Origin: a virus
Virus record (IMG/VR): IMGVR_UViG_3300031707_000189
Location: 1 to 22,939 of that record
Length of the DNA: 22,939 nucleotides
Reading direction: 5' to 3' (one strand)
Made by a program: the position numbers and the translations under genes. Below are positions 1 to 6,707 of the stretch, piece after piece. How positions within the stretch are numbered: the stretch's first letter is position 1; the number at the start of each line of letters is the position of its first letter. Below the pieces are notes generated by a model that saw only the letters and a program-made list of their open reading frames with translations, did no database searches and was not told where the DNA came from.

Positions 1-70
1 GTTTTGATAAATCAAAATCCTTTAACGCGTTTGCGCCTTTTGTTTGATATGTGTTAATGTTCTTTTCCAT
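1..70 (-). CDS. Start of a gene running off the left edge; possible prohead protease
   Basis: Only the first 23 codons are visible. They begin at an ATG at 70 and read MEKNINTYQTKGANALKDFD and a few more residues before the edge. The start lies 18 bases after the portal stop codon in the same direction, so it is the next gene of the packaging/head operon. Seen: an open frame from ATG to the edge, with an A-rich leader. Known: in HK97-type phages the portal gene is commonly followed by a prohead protease, and Bacteroidota versions often begin with a short 'TKG...KD.D' stretch. The protease assignment is inference from position and that weak similarity. A MuF-type head protein or another head gene is possible. 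Confidence 0.45.
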   Translation of the reverse strand, partial: MEKNINTYQTKGANALKDFDLSK

Positions 71-88
71 TACTTACAAAATTACATT

Positions 89-1303
89 TTATTTTTCAAT
101 TGATAACACCGCCAATTTTTCATCATCTGATAAAATAACACCCGCCGTGATGATTTTATTCAATGCATCCGCGCGGGTGTTCAATACGTTTGCCTTTTTT
201 TCCTCATCATCTTGCAAAACGGGCAAATGTGAGAAATCCGCTTTGATTGTGATTCCCTCTTTTGACAATCCCAATTGATGCGCCATTGTGTCATACATTT
301 GTTGCGTTTCGGGAATGATTGTATCCGTGTAACACATACGAATCGCATTTTGAACATTGGCGAATGTCGAACCTTTAACAGATGAAAAAATGTCGTAATT
401 CAATCCATACGCATCAATTATTGCGACCTTATCCGCGTCTAATTCCTCAAATAATAGCAAATCTTTTGTTGGAAAACTCATTGGTTGCCATTGAACGTTT
501 GATTCCGTTATGATAATTTCGTCTTTTGAACGATTATACCAATCTTTTTGTATTTCCTTTTTTTCATCCGCATCCATTGGAATCGCGCCCCCGATATCCG
601 ATTTTTGGGCGGATAAAATACCGATTGAACCGATATTTTCCAATAATACATTCCTTTTGTTGTATGATGCTTTTATGTTGGATAATGGAAATTTTAATGC
701 TGAAATTCGCGATGTTGGTTTGATGATGTTCATTCCATCGGTTGTTGCCAAATACACCATGTCACCAACTTCAATTGTTTCAATCGAATTATCATCATAT
801 TGAAATTTATAATCATTGATTAATCCATCAATATCCATTTGTTTCAATGTTTTACCGCTTGAATTAATTTGAACTTTATTTGATGGTAATGGAACAAATA
901 AATTTCTTGAATCAAATGAACGTTTTGGGCAATAACCAAAGGAATTTGAATATAATGCATCATTCACGGATAATGAATAAACAACATCACTCCATGATTG
1001 CATTGAATTTGGTTTTGCAACCATATCCAAAAACCAATGTTTAGTGATTTCAATTCCGTTTTTATCATACAATTTGGGAACATTTGATGCCATCATTGAT
1101 GCGCGTTTATCAATAACCGCCCTTAATTCTGGAATAGTTAAAAATAATTCCCATGCGTTATTGGTATCAATCCAAATTGCGCGTTTAACGCCCCAAAATT
1201 GGTTCATTGTTGGTAATAGTTGATTGAAACGATTGATGAAACGATTTCCATTATCATCGTTATCCTTTACACCAAAAAATGATTCCCAAAAATTTAATTC
1301 CAT
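89..1303 (-). CDS. Phage portal protein (HK97-like)
   Basis: This 404-residue protein would form the dodecameric ring at the capsid vertex through which DNA is packaged and to which the tail attaches. Evidence is its length, its place directly after the large terminase (24-base gap), and portal-like stretches: an N-terminal region leading to ELRAVIDKRASMMASNVPKL (about residues 57-76), then the D-A-L-Y-x-N-x-F-G-Y segment where portals have 'GNAY'. A middle region carries KSDIGGAIP and a C-terminal helical stem follows. The C-terminus is acidic and lysine-rich (DEEKKANV...), as is usual for the crown. The ATG at 1303 is chosen because it begins MELNFWESFFG, a typical portal opening, after a TTTG-poor A/T-rich leader. 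Family membership is from pattern recognition, not a search. Confidence 0.85.
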   Translation of the reverse strand: MELNFWESFFGVKDNDDNGNRFINRFNQLLPTMNQFWGVKRAIWIDTNNAWELFLTIPELRAVIDKRASMMASNVPKLYDKNGIEITKHWFLDMVAKPNSMQSWSDVVYSLSVNDALYSNSFGYCPKRSFDSRNLFVPLPSNKVQINSSGKTLKQMDIDGLINDYKFQYDDNSIETIEVGDMVYLATTDGMNIIKPTSRISALKFPLSNIKASYNKRNVLLENIGSIGILSAQKSDIGGAIPMDADEKKEIQKDWYNRSKDEIIITESNVQWQPMSFPTKDLLLFEELDADKVAIIDAYGLNYDIFSSVKGSTFANVQNAIRMCYTDTIIPETQQMYDTMAHQLGLSKEGITIKADFSHLPVLQDDEEKKANVLNTRADALNKIITAGVILSDDEKLAVLSIEK

Positions 1304-1327
1304 GTTGTTGTTTTTTACAAATTTACA

Positions 1328-2710
1328 TTATATTTTGAACATTGATTGAACAAAAATTGCCAATCCCGCCAAACAATCTGGTGCATCATCATTTTTGTTT
1401 TTACCCTCTTTGCTAAATGATAAAACATTTTGAATAAATTGTTCACATTCATTTGTTCCCGTTTTAATAAACATCATTGAATTTTGGATGAATGCCGAAT
1501 TCATGATGATACGGGTTATTTTGTTTGTTGTGTTGTTGACTTGCAAAACCTTTGTTTTGGTGTGCAATTGCAATTGTCGGGAAAACATCGCCCCCATTGA
1601 ATTGGATTCAACACGAACGTATTTTGCGCCCCATTTGTTCAACATTCCCGCGCATAAAGGAATGGAAACATCGGTATTCGCGCGGGTGAAAACGTAATCA
1701 ACCAAAAACAATTGGTTTTTTATCAATGCACAAACCGCCATTGACGTATAGTCCGCCCCTTGGTCGCTTACATCAATATAAGCCATACAACCATCAATGG
1801 GTGATGTTCCATCCGCTTTTGTATTTAATCGAATGAATTCATCAAATTCATCCTTTTCCATGTAGCGCAAATCTGAAAATAAACGCCCTTTTGAATCAAC
1901 GGGTTGTTGTTGGTATTCCGCCAACCAAATTTCATTGGCGGTTCGTTTACGCTTTTCAATATATTCATCCGTTGACATTACCGCGGTACAAAATGTTTCA
2001 TCATTTTCATCCATGGCGGAAACCATGATTGATTTTTCATACACGTTTTGTTCCATGTTTCGCCCAATCACATCGTTGATTGACCAACGCGTTCCAATGT
2101 CAACCCGCGCACATCCCGTTTCGAAACGTGAATCATGCGTTGATTCTTTCCATTGGTGTATTCTATCATTTACCGTGTCACTTAACGCATCTTCAATTCC
2201 GCGGTACAAATCATCTGTAATTGCAACTTTTGATGCACCAAAACCAATAATTGTTCCGCCAACACCCGCGCCAAAGTACCCAACTTGTTTTGATTGGTTT
2301 GTGTTCCAACCTTGCAAATTTGCCTTATCATCGGATAAACGAACACGGGGGAAAATATCATTGAATTTTTCGGATTTTACGATTTGCCGAACATCATACG
2401 AAAATTTCAAATACAATGTTGCGGTGCATGTGTTGCGCATGATTGATTCGGTTGGGTTGTTTCCTATCATCCAACCGCAAAATAATGAAGTAATATAAGA
2501 TTTTCCCGCGCGGGGCGGTAATGATGCGGATAATGATTTAATTTTTCCATCCGCGATTTCTTGCAATCCATCCGCGATTTCTTTTAAAAACGGGCGTGAT
2601 TCAAAAAATTCCCTATCATAATGCAAACAGAATTCCCAAAACACACGTTTCGCCAATTCAAATTTCAGTATTTGAACTAAATGTTCTTTTTTAACTGAAT
2701 TATTCGCCAT
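1328..2710 (-). CDS. terL: Terminase large subunit (ATPase and nuclease)
   Basis: This 460-residue packaging motor protein pumps DNA into the prohead and cuts concatemers. The N-terminal ATPase has a P-loop at residues 64-71 (LPPRAGKS, the R-x-G-K-S variant found in terminases). A Walker B-like strand KVAITDD lies at 161-167, and a coupling-motif-like IGTRWSINDVIGR at about 205-217. The C-terminal RNase H-like nuclease has a first acidic residue in YIDVSDQGADYT (D313) and a last one in DDAPDCLAGLAIF (D445), both in expected positions. Its length is normal for the family. The ATG at 2710 overlaps the end of terS by 11 bases, which implies translational coupling. Packaging type (cos or pac) cannot be told from the protein alone. 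Confidence 0.95.
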   Translation of the reverse strand: MANNSVKKEHLVQILKFELAKRVFWEFCLHYDREFFESRPFLKEIADGLQEIADGKIKSLSASLPPRAGKSYITSLFCGWMIGNNPTESIMRNTCTATLYLKFSYDVRQIVKSEKFNDIFPRVRLSDDKANLQGWNTNQSKQVGYFGAGVGGTIIGFGASKVAITDDLYRGIEDALSDTVNDRIHQWKESTHDSRFETGCARVDIGTRWSINDVIGRNMEQNVYEKSIMVSAMDENDETFCTAVMSTDEYIEKRKRTANEIWLAEYQQQPVDSKGRLFSDLRYMEKDEFDEFIRLNTKADGTSPIDGCMAYIDVSDQGADYTSMAVCALIKNQLFLVDYVFTRANTDVSIPLCAGMLNKWGAKYVRVESNSMGAMFSRQLQLHTKTKVLQVNNTTNKITRIIMNSAFIQNSMMFIKTGTNECEQFIQNVLSFSKEGKNKNDDAPDCLAGLAIFVQSMFKI

Positions 2711-3182
2711 TTTCCGCCAATAATTTTTGAATTTCTATTGTTGAAAGTTCGGATAAGTCGGGGCGTTTATCATTCAAATCAATTTCGGTTCGTTCAATGT
2801 ACCCACGTTTGCGACCTTTTGTTTTTAAATAAAAAATGATTGCGGTTGTGTCGGGTTCTTTTTTGTAAACAATGCCATCATCCGTTTTTGAATGAATACC
2901 ATCAATTTTTTGAAATAGTTTTGATTCTACAAAATCCAATGCGATTTCACCGATTTCATCAACTTGCTTTTTGAAATCCGCATCATTGTCCATCCATTGA
3001 TAAAATTGGGTGCGTGAAAATCCCAATTGATTGCATGTACTTGTGATGTTTCCCAAATGAAATTCCAACGCTTCTAAAAAAATCTTTTTATTATCGTTCT
3101 GTTTGATTTTTTTGGTGATTAAATCTTTTCGAATTTCCCCCTTATCGTTTATGGCTTGTTTGTTTGGATGAACTGTTTTCAT
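2700..3182 (-). CDS. terS: Terminase small subunit (DNA recognition)
   Basis: This 160-residue protein lies immediately upstream of terL and overlaps it by 11 bases. An N-terminal helix-turn-helix lies at about residues 42-74: LGNITSTCNQLGFSRTQFYQW is the classic small-terminase/homeodomain-like HTH. A helical oligomerisation region follows (DEIGEIALDFVESKLFQ). Next comes a segment DTTAIIFYLKTKGRKRGY, also typical of this family, and a short acidic tail ending in IEIQKLLAENGE that may contact TerL. Its role would be to bind the packaging initiation site and load TerL. The ATG at 3182 overlaps the stop of the 54-codon gene upstream as ATGA, which supports this start. Confidence 0.88.
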   Translation of the reverse strand: MKTVHPNKQAINDKGEIRKDLITKKIKQNDNKKIFLEALEFHLGNITSTCNQLGFSRTQFYQWMDNDADFKKQVDEIGEIALDFVESKLFQKIDGIHSKTDDGIVYKKEPDTTAIIFYLKTKGRKRGYIERTEIDLNDKRPDLSELSTIEIQKLLAENGE

Positions 3183-3343
3183 TTTTCATGTGTTTTTATA
3201 ATTTCAAATCCAAAAATCAAAAACGAAAATGAAAATGTTGTTGTTTCCATTTCGTTATCAATGGCAAACAATATTGTTGGCAACAAAACGAAATATGCAT
3301 ATTCGTTTCTTTTGTATAATACGTCAAAATGAAATGTTGTCAT
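3179..3343 (-). CDS. Small hydrophobic protein (54 aa), unknown function
   Basis: Hand translation of the apparent gap before terS gives an uninterrupted frame from an ATG at 3343 to a TGA that overlaps the terS ATG as ATGA. The start follows the stop of the preceding gene by 11 bases, so the frame fills the gap exactly. The product begins MTTFHFDVLYKRNEYAYFVL and is rich in F, I, L and Y. It has a short acidic/polar stretch (AIDNEMETTT) between two hydrophobic halves and ends KTHEK. I do not recognise a family. Operon fit and ATGA coupling argue that it is real. The palindromic DNA inside it (3249-3308) could instead mean that part of the region is a cis-acting site. Confidence 0.6.
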   Translation of the reverse strand: MTTFHFDVLYKRNEYAYFVLLPTILFAIDNEMETTTFSFSFLIFGFEIIKTHEK

Positions 3344-3354
3344 AATTGATGTTG

Positions 3355-3597
3355 TTATTCATGGTCAATGCACCAAATAGGTGTGTTTATTCCAAAGTTA
3401 CAATTTAAAAATGATGATGTGAAAAAATCGGTTGCATCCCATTGTGAAAAGTGATTTATCTTTTGAATCTGTTTGATGCATTTTTTTGATGAATAGATTA
3501 CTTTTCCCGAACTTTTGCATGTTCCAATGATGCATGAATCAAAATCACACGAAACAACGCGTTGAAAAGAATCATCTATTTCAAACGCATCATCCAT
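3355..3597 (-). CDS. Hypothetical Cys-containing small protein (80 aa)
   Basis: An 80-residue product with an acidic N-terminus (MDDAFEIDD) and six cysteines (CDFDSC, GTC, KKC, NC, WC), ending CIDHE. The start overlaps the stop of the upstream membrane protein gene by 8 bases and the next gene starts 11 bases after its stop, so it belongs to the packaging operon. No family recognised. The stretch VVSCDFDSCIIGTCKSSGKV resembles a short beta-hairpin with paired cysteines, possibly a metal site, but no full zinc-finger spacing is clear. Confidence 0.6.
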   Translation of the reverse strand: MDDAFEIDDSFQRVVSCDFDSCIIGTCKSSGKVIYSSKKCIKQIQKINHFSQWDATDFFTSSFLNCNFGINTPIWCIDHE

Positions 3598-3820
3598 TTA
3601 TTCGGTATGTCAATAATAAATACATGAAATAAATGATTGTGATGGCGGTAACTCTTATTGTTGACATTCCCATTGATTTGGTATTTCGAAACCATTTTTT
3701 GATGTTGAATCCATCTAAATGGGGCAAAAAAACAAGTATTGCGCGGTCAACGAAATAAACCGAAACAAAAATTGGCAACAATATGAAACCAATGAACATT
3801 TTTAATTTTTTATTTTTCAT
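3590..3820 (-). CDS. Small membrane protein (76 aa), unknown function
   Basis: Translation from the ATG at 3820 (MKNKKLKMFIGFILLPIFVS...) gives 76 residues with two hydrophobic segments, about residues 8-24 and 57-71. Basic residues precede the first segment, so a two-span inner-membrane protein is likely. The frame is open further upstream to a TTG near 3907 and includes an ATG at 3877, but those starts lie in the terminator-like inverted repeat. The 3820 start is preferred because it follows the repeat and has an A-rich leader. It is the first gene after that repeat and overlaps the next gene. It might be a stray lysis, exclusion or host-interaction protein. No function is assigned. Confidence 0.6.
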   Translation of the reverse strand: MKNKKLKMFIGFILLPIFVSVYFVDRAILVFLPHLDGFNIKKWFRNTKSMGMSTIRVTAITIIYFMYLLLTYRING

Positions 3821-3845
3821 TTTTTGATTTGTTAAAGTGAAAAAA

Positions 3846-3911
3846 AACGTTGGCGGGTGAAACATCGCACTTTTCATGGCAGAAACAAAAAAATAGAATC
3901 CCGCCAACGTT
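3846..3911 (-). terminator. Terminator-like long-loop inverted repeat
   Basis: A perfect 12-bp inverted repeat (AACGTTGGCGGG on + at 3846-3857, CCCGCCAACGTT at 3900-3911) encloses a 42-base loop. On the minus strand, where all genes run, the second arm is followed directly by a run of T (complement of A at 3839-3845), as in an intrinsic terminator. It lies just after the stop of the 82-aa gene at 3938. The long loop is unusual for a terminator. It could be an attenuator or carry an inserted segment. Confidence 0.65.
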
Positions 3912-3937
3912 CAAACCTAAACATCAACACAAATATA

Positions 3938-4186
3938 TTAATTTTCGTGTGAATACGGCAACAATAAAATTCGGTGAAAATCACCAATGGTTTCAAAATT
4001 TAATATTCCGATTCCAGAACGGCGCAATTGATGCACAAATTCATCCAAATCAACACAACGTTCAACCATCACCCCGCGGATTAAATCGGTTTCAAATTCT
4101 GGTGTGAATCCAACTAATTTTTCCCCGTTGGTTAATTTGCAAATGATTTGTGCAATGTCAATTTTGGATGGTGTTTTATGCAACAT
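3938..4186 (-). CDS. Hypothetical protein (82 aa)
   Basis: An 82-residue soluble protein (MLHKTPSKIDIAQIICKLTN...) with a middle FETDLIRGVMVERC and a C-terminal DFHRILLLPYSHEN. Its start overlaps the end of the 165-aa gene upstream by 11 bases, and it is the last gene before the long-loop terminator. Alternating charged and hydrophobic residues suggest a small alpha/beta fold. No family recognised and no cysteines arranged for metal binding. Confidence 0.6.
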   Translation of the reverse strand: MLHKTPSKIDIAQIICKLTNGEKLVGFTPEFETDLIRGVMVERCVDLDEFVHQLRRSGIGILNFETIGDFHRILLLPYSHEN

Positions 4187-4673
4187 TTGATTTTGATTTT
4201 TTTGGTTTGGATTCCTTTTTTGGTTTGTTCAACGCTTCAATGAACTTTTGATTGTGTTGCGTGATTGCGGTGTTGTGTGCATTCAAACAAACAACTTTGA
4301 TGATTTCACGTTGTTCACGGCTTAATTTTGACGAATTCGACCAAATCGCACCAATGTTTTCCAAAAAGAAATCCGCGGTTAATCTGTTTTCATTCATCAT
4401 TCGTGATGCCCAATTTGATTTGTATCGTTTTTCTGGTGCTAATTCGGGGCGTGATTCGATTTCAATTCGCATTTGCGTGATTTGCGCATGTAACGATGTT
4501 AAAAAGAATTTATCTTTTAATAGTTCATCTATTGTTTCAAATTCAAAAAATTTTGGTGTTTTCATAGTTTTTTTATTAAATTTTTCAATTTCATCAACGC
4601 GTTTTTGTTCCATATCTTTTGCATGTTGCAAACGGTCTTTTAAATGTTGTTGAATATCTTGTTCCCTTGTCAT
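4176..4673 (-). CDS. Hypothetical protein, helical and charged (165 aa)
   Basis: A 165-residue protein with a strongly helical, charged N-terminus (MTREQDIQQHLKDRLQHAKD), a central KFFEFETIDELLKDKFFLTSLHAQI, the segment YKSNWASRMMNENRLTADFF, and a lysine/serine-rich tail (KPKKESKPKKSKSNVA) that looks disordered and could touch nucleic acid. It overlaps its neighbours on both sides: the YopX-like gene stop at 4670 and the 82-aa gene start at 4186. Position among accessory genes suggests a host take-over or regulatory role, but no family is recognised. Confidence 0.65.
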   Translation of the reverse strand: MTREQDIQQHLKDRLQHAKDMEQKRVDEIEKFNKKTMKTPKFFEFETIDELLKDKFFLTSLHAQITQMRIEIESRPELAPEKRYKSNWASRMMNENRLTADFFLENIGAIWSNSSKLSREQREIIKVVCLNAHNTAITQHNQKFIEALNKPKKESKPKKSKSNVA

Positions 4674-5074
4674 TTTGTTTCGTTTAAATTATCGTTTATA
4701 TTTCCAATTATTTCCACTTTTAAAGAATTCATTTTGTAAGCGGATTTGAATGGATTTCTATTTATTATATCCGTTCCGACCGCATCCGCAACATAAAAAA
4801 AACCACATCTTTTGCCCAACCATTGAACAACTGCAAAATGCGTTGAATAAAACATTTTATCCGATTTAACCATATCACCATCAAAAATGTTTGTTCCGTT
4901 TTTATCCACCATTCCCGTGAATTGGCAAATACTTTTTGAATCAATTATTGGTGCATACAACTCTGTTTTTCCGAATTCATAAATGCAATAATTTCCATCG
5001 TTCAATTTAACCAATGAACCATGAACCCATTTTGGATTGTCAATTGTTTTTGCTTTAAATAAATAATTTTTCAT
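4670..5074 (-). CDS. YopX-like phage protein
   Basis: A 134-residue product matching the YopX pattern as I know it: an N-terminal FKAKTIDNPKWVHGSLV ('f.w..GsL'), then SKSICQFTGMVDKNGTNIFD followed by GDMV. This last is the hallmark 'qyTGl.DkNG..IyeGDiv' motif, at about residues 47-68. A beta-rich middle (FAVVQWLGKRCGFFYV) and a C-terminal KVEIIGNINDN follow. YopX proteins are common small phage proteins of unknown biochemical function. The start ATG overlaps the stop of the upstream small gene as ATGA (5071-5074), giving tight coupling. Confidence 0.85.
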   Translation of the reverse strand: MKNYLFKAKTIDNPKWVHGSLVKLNDGNYCIYEFGKTELYAPIIDSKSICQFTGMVDKNGTNIFDGDMVKSDKMFYSTHFAVVQWLGKRCGFFYVADAVGTDIINRNPFKSAYKMNSLKVEIIGNINDNLNETK

Positions 5075-5247
5075 TTTGATTGTTCTAATTGTTCGTAAAA
5101 TAGTCTTTTTTTGGTTGGCAAATCTGTTAAATTCAAATCAACATGTTTACCAAACACAAATGATTGCCTTTTTTCTTTGATTTGATGCGGTTGTGTGCAT
5201 TTTATCATTGAAAGCGATACGATTGTAAAGATTAATGTTTTTTTCAT
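5071..5247 (-). CDS. Small secreted or lipoprotein-like protein (58 aa)
   Basis: Hand translation of the gap between neighbours gives 58 codons from an ATG at 5247 to a TGA overlapping the YopX-like start. The N-terminus MKKTLIFTIVSLSMIKCTQP looks like a lipoprotein signal: two lysines, a hydrophobic core and a cysteine at residue 17. The residues before the Cys (M-I-K) are not an ideal lipobox, so export is likely but lipidation is unsure. The rest is polar (ending FYEQLEQSK). Phage lipoproteins of this size include superinfection-exclusion factors and outer spanins. It is far from the lysis genes, which makes exclusion or a moron function the better guess. Confidence 0.6.
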   Translation of the reverse strand: MKKTLIFTIVSLSMIKCTQPHQIKEKRQSFVFGKHVDLNLTDLPTKKRLFYEQLEQSK

Positions 5248-5249
5248 GT

Positions 5250-5582
5250 TTAAATCGCTTGTTTTTTAATAATCCAAAATGAACCAAATTTGATTCCGTT
5301 GTATAAAACCATCAATGATTGATGTTTAATCACTGCGCATGGAAATGGTCGGTGAATCCAAAAAATTGATTTATCAACATCCAGAACAAACAACAATGTT
5401 TCAATATCCTTTATTTGACGAACAAAAACCATGTTTTTTGAACAATTATCACCAATTTGAATTGGTTTTTTGATTGCAAACGGTTTTTTTTCACATGCGC
5501 ATTTTCCGCAAACATGGCGAAATGTTCCATCTTTTCGTTTGAATGAACATTTTGTGATTTGGTGTTTTTTACAAATTTCCAT
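5250..5582 (-). CDS. Hypothetical protein with Cys/His-rich N-terminus (110 aa)
   Basis: A 110-residue protein whose first 32 residues carry C4, H7, C12, H23, C25, C28 and C30 (MEICKKHQITKCSF, then HVCGKCACEKK). This resembles a small zinc ribbon, like the 'CkkHg.t.f.......yrCkkC' modules of phage HNH-type proteins, but the HNH part is absent. The remainder is beta-rich (MVFVRQIKDIETLLFVLDVD, then WIHRPFPCAV). The start at 5582 lies 2 bases after the upstream stop at 5585. Nucleic-acid binding is a reasonable guess and nothing more specific can be said. Confidence 0.6.
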   Translation of the reverse strand: MEICKKHQITKCSFKRKDGTFRHVCGKCACEKKPFAIKKPIQIGDNCSKNMVFVRQIKDIETLLFVLDVDKSIFWIHRPFPCAVIKHQSLMVLYNGIKFGSFWIIKKQAI

Positions 5583-5584
5583 GG

Positions 5585-5893
5585 TTATTTTTTTGAAAGT
5601 AAGTAATTCAACATTTTCAATTGTTCTTTCATCGGTTTCAATTCCGATTTCAACAATTTTGGTTTTTTCGTTCCAATAATCTTTTCCGTGAATGCGATTT
5701 TATGAATTGTTTCATCACGTTGTTGATTTATGAATTGTTCGGTTGGGTTTGTTTTCAGATAGTAAATGCACAACTTTAAAAATCTGGATTCATCCCCCGC
5801 CTTTTTTAATTGGCGGGGCGTGAAATCATTTCGTTTGGAATGTTCGGATTGAATCGCGTTGATTGAATCGCGGATTTGGTCAATTGTTTTCAT
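5585..5893 (-). CDS. Hypothetical helical protein (102 aa)
   Basis: A 102-residue, mostly helical, basic protein (MKTIDQIRDSINAIQSEHSK... ending EQLKMLNYLLSKK). The segment RNDFTPRQLKKAGDESRFLK is notable for its charge. It overlaps the upstream gene by 9 bases and ends 2 bases before the Cys/His protein starts. No family recognised. It sits in the run of small accessory genes driven by the promoter at 6586. Confidence 0.6.
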   Translation of the reverse strand: MKTIDQIRDSINAIQSEHSKRNDFTPRQLKKAGDESRFLKLCIYYLKTNPTEQFINQQRDETIHKIAFTEKIIGTKKPKLLKSELKPMKEQLKMLNYLLSKK

Positions 5894-6302
5894 TTTCGGC
5901 GTTTTTTATTTCAATTGACAATTCATTGACTTGCATTTTTAAATCATGCAATTTTTGCGCTTTTTGCGCTTTCAACTTTTCCGCCATTTCTTGTTTGTTG
6001 ATTCCTAAATAATCATTCACAAATTCAGTATAAAAGACAATCAACGCGTTTATTTCTGAAATGGTCAAATTGTACGGAATTTTTATCATTCCAGAATACA
6101 ACGAAATTTCAATTTCTTTTTTCCATTCATTCACGGGTGAAAAATAAATTGCCATTGTTTTGAAATTGTCATTCGTATAAATTCCAATGTTGACGTTTTC
6201 ATTATTAAAATCATTTCGTGTTCCTTGTGAAAGTTGATTTTCTTTTGCGATTTCAACGCATTGATTCGCTAATTGTACTAATTGTTTTACTTGCTTGTTC
6301 AT
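5880..6302 (-). CDS. Hypothetical protein with C-terminal coiled coil (140 aa)
   Basis: A 140-residue protein. Residues 1-100 look globular (NEWKKEIEISLYSGMIKIPY is beta-rich). Residues about 105-140 are a heptad-like coiled coil (EKLKAQKAQKLHDLKMQVNE...) rich in K, E, A and L, suggesting oligomerisation. The leader contains the AACATC element seen before several other starts in this phage. Second gene of the accessory transcript. No family recognised. Confidence 0.6.
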   Translation of the reverse strand: MNKQVKQLVQLANQCVEIAKENQLSQGTRNDFNNENVNIGIYTNDNFKTMAIYFSPVNEWKKEIEISLYSGMIKIPYNLTISEINALIVFYTEFVNDYLGINKQEMAEKLKAQKAQKLHDLKMQVNELSIEIKNAENENN

Positions 6303-6321
6303 GATGTTTGATTTTGATGGT

Positions 6322-6555
6322 TTATATTAAAGATTTGATTAAAAGTTCGATTTTTTCCATTGTCATTGTTGGCAATGTGATTTCACGCGTTGTTTCGAAT
6401 TCATGCATTTCACATGTTCCATCCATTTGAATCCAAATGTCGATTTGGTCACAATTTAAAATGAACCAATCCATAAAATCCCCGCGTGATTTTGTTGATG
6501 ATAATTTGAAACCTAGTTGTTCCAATTGTTCCCGTGTAAAGTTGTAAAATGCCAT
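6322..6555 (-). CDS. Hypothetical protein (77 aa), first gene of the accessory operon
   Basis: A 77-residue acidic protein (MAFYNFTREQLEQLGFKLSS... ending EKIELLIKSLI). The beta-rich centre (WFILNCDQIDIWIQMDGTCE) could form a small sheet. It is the first gene after the promoter at 6586-6615, whose -7 box ends 31 bases before this ATG. The leader just before ATG is a run of A with a CA inside, the same as at several other starts here. No family recognised. Confidence 0.65.
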   Translation of the reverse strand: MAFYNFTREQLEQLGFKLSSTKSRGDFMDWFILNCDQIDIWIQMDGTCEMHEFETTREITLPTMTMEKIELLIKSLI

Positions 6556-6585
6556 TTTTTATGTTTTTTTAAATGTTTCTGTTTT

Positions 6586-6616
6586 CAAATATAGTTTTTA
6601 AATACAATATAACAAT
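6586..6616 (-). promoter_or_regulatory. Bacteroidota-type promoter, copy 1
   Basis: On the minus strand a -33-like TTG (6615-6613) is followed after 19 bases by TATATTTG (6593-6586), matching the Bacteroidota -7 consensus TAnnTTTG. It drives the accessory genes starting at 6555. The 19-base spacer (TTATATTGTATTTAAAAAC) is nearly the same as in the copies at 9988 and 13800. Spacers are normally free to vary, so this points to recent duplication or an operator. Confidence 0.8.
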
Positions 6617-6649
6617 AGCAAAATGAAAATAATTTAAAATAAATATAAC

Positions 6650-6682
6650 ATTAAAACAAAAAACCCACGTTTCCGCGGGTTT
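6650..6682 (-). terminator. Intrinsic terminator at end of early block
   Basis: The minus strand reads AAACCCGCG, loop GAAA, CGTGGGTTT, then a T-rich tail (TTTGTTTT). The 9-bp stem contains one G-U pair and a stable GNRA-type GAAA loop. It follows the stop of the small HTH gene at 6708 and precedes the promoter at 6586. Nearly identical to the terminator at 13861-13897. Confidence 0.88.
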
Positions 6683-6707
6683 CGTGATTAAATTATTTTT
6701 TACTTTT

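Noticed and set aside
1318-1325. TAAATTTG box before the portal gene
   Set aside because: No -33 element at 17-20 bases, and the gap between terL and portal is only 24 bases, so it is probably chance in A/T-rich DNA.
1935-2498. 187-codon open frame on the plus strand
   Set aside because: It lies wholly antisense to the terL nuclease/ATPase coding region, has no recognisable product, and every supported gene in the window is on the minus strand.
3912-3937. Two -7-like boxes (TAGGTTTG, TATATTTG on the minus strand) beside the long-loop repeat
   Set aside because: No TTG/TTTG at the right 19-base distance (nearest is 21 for the second), and transcription from them would run straight into the terminator-like repeat.
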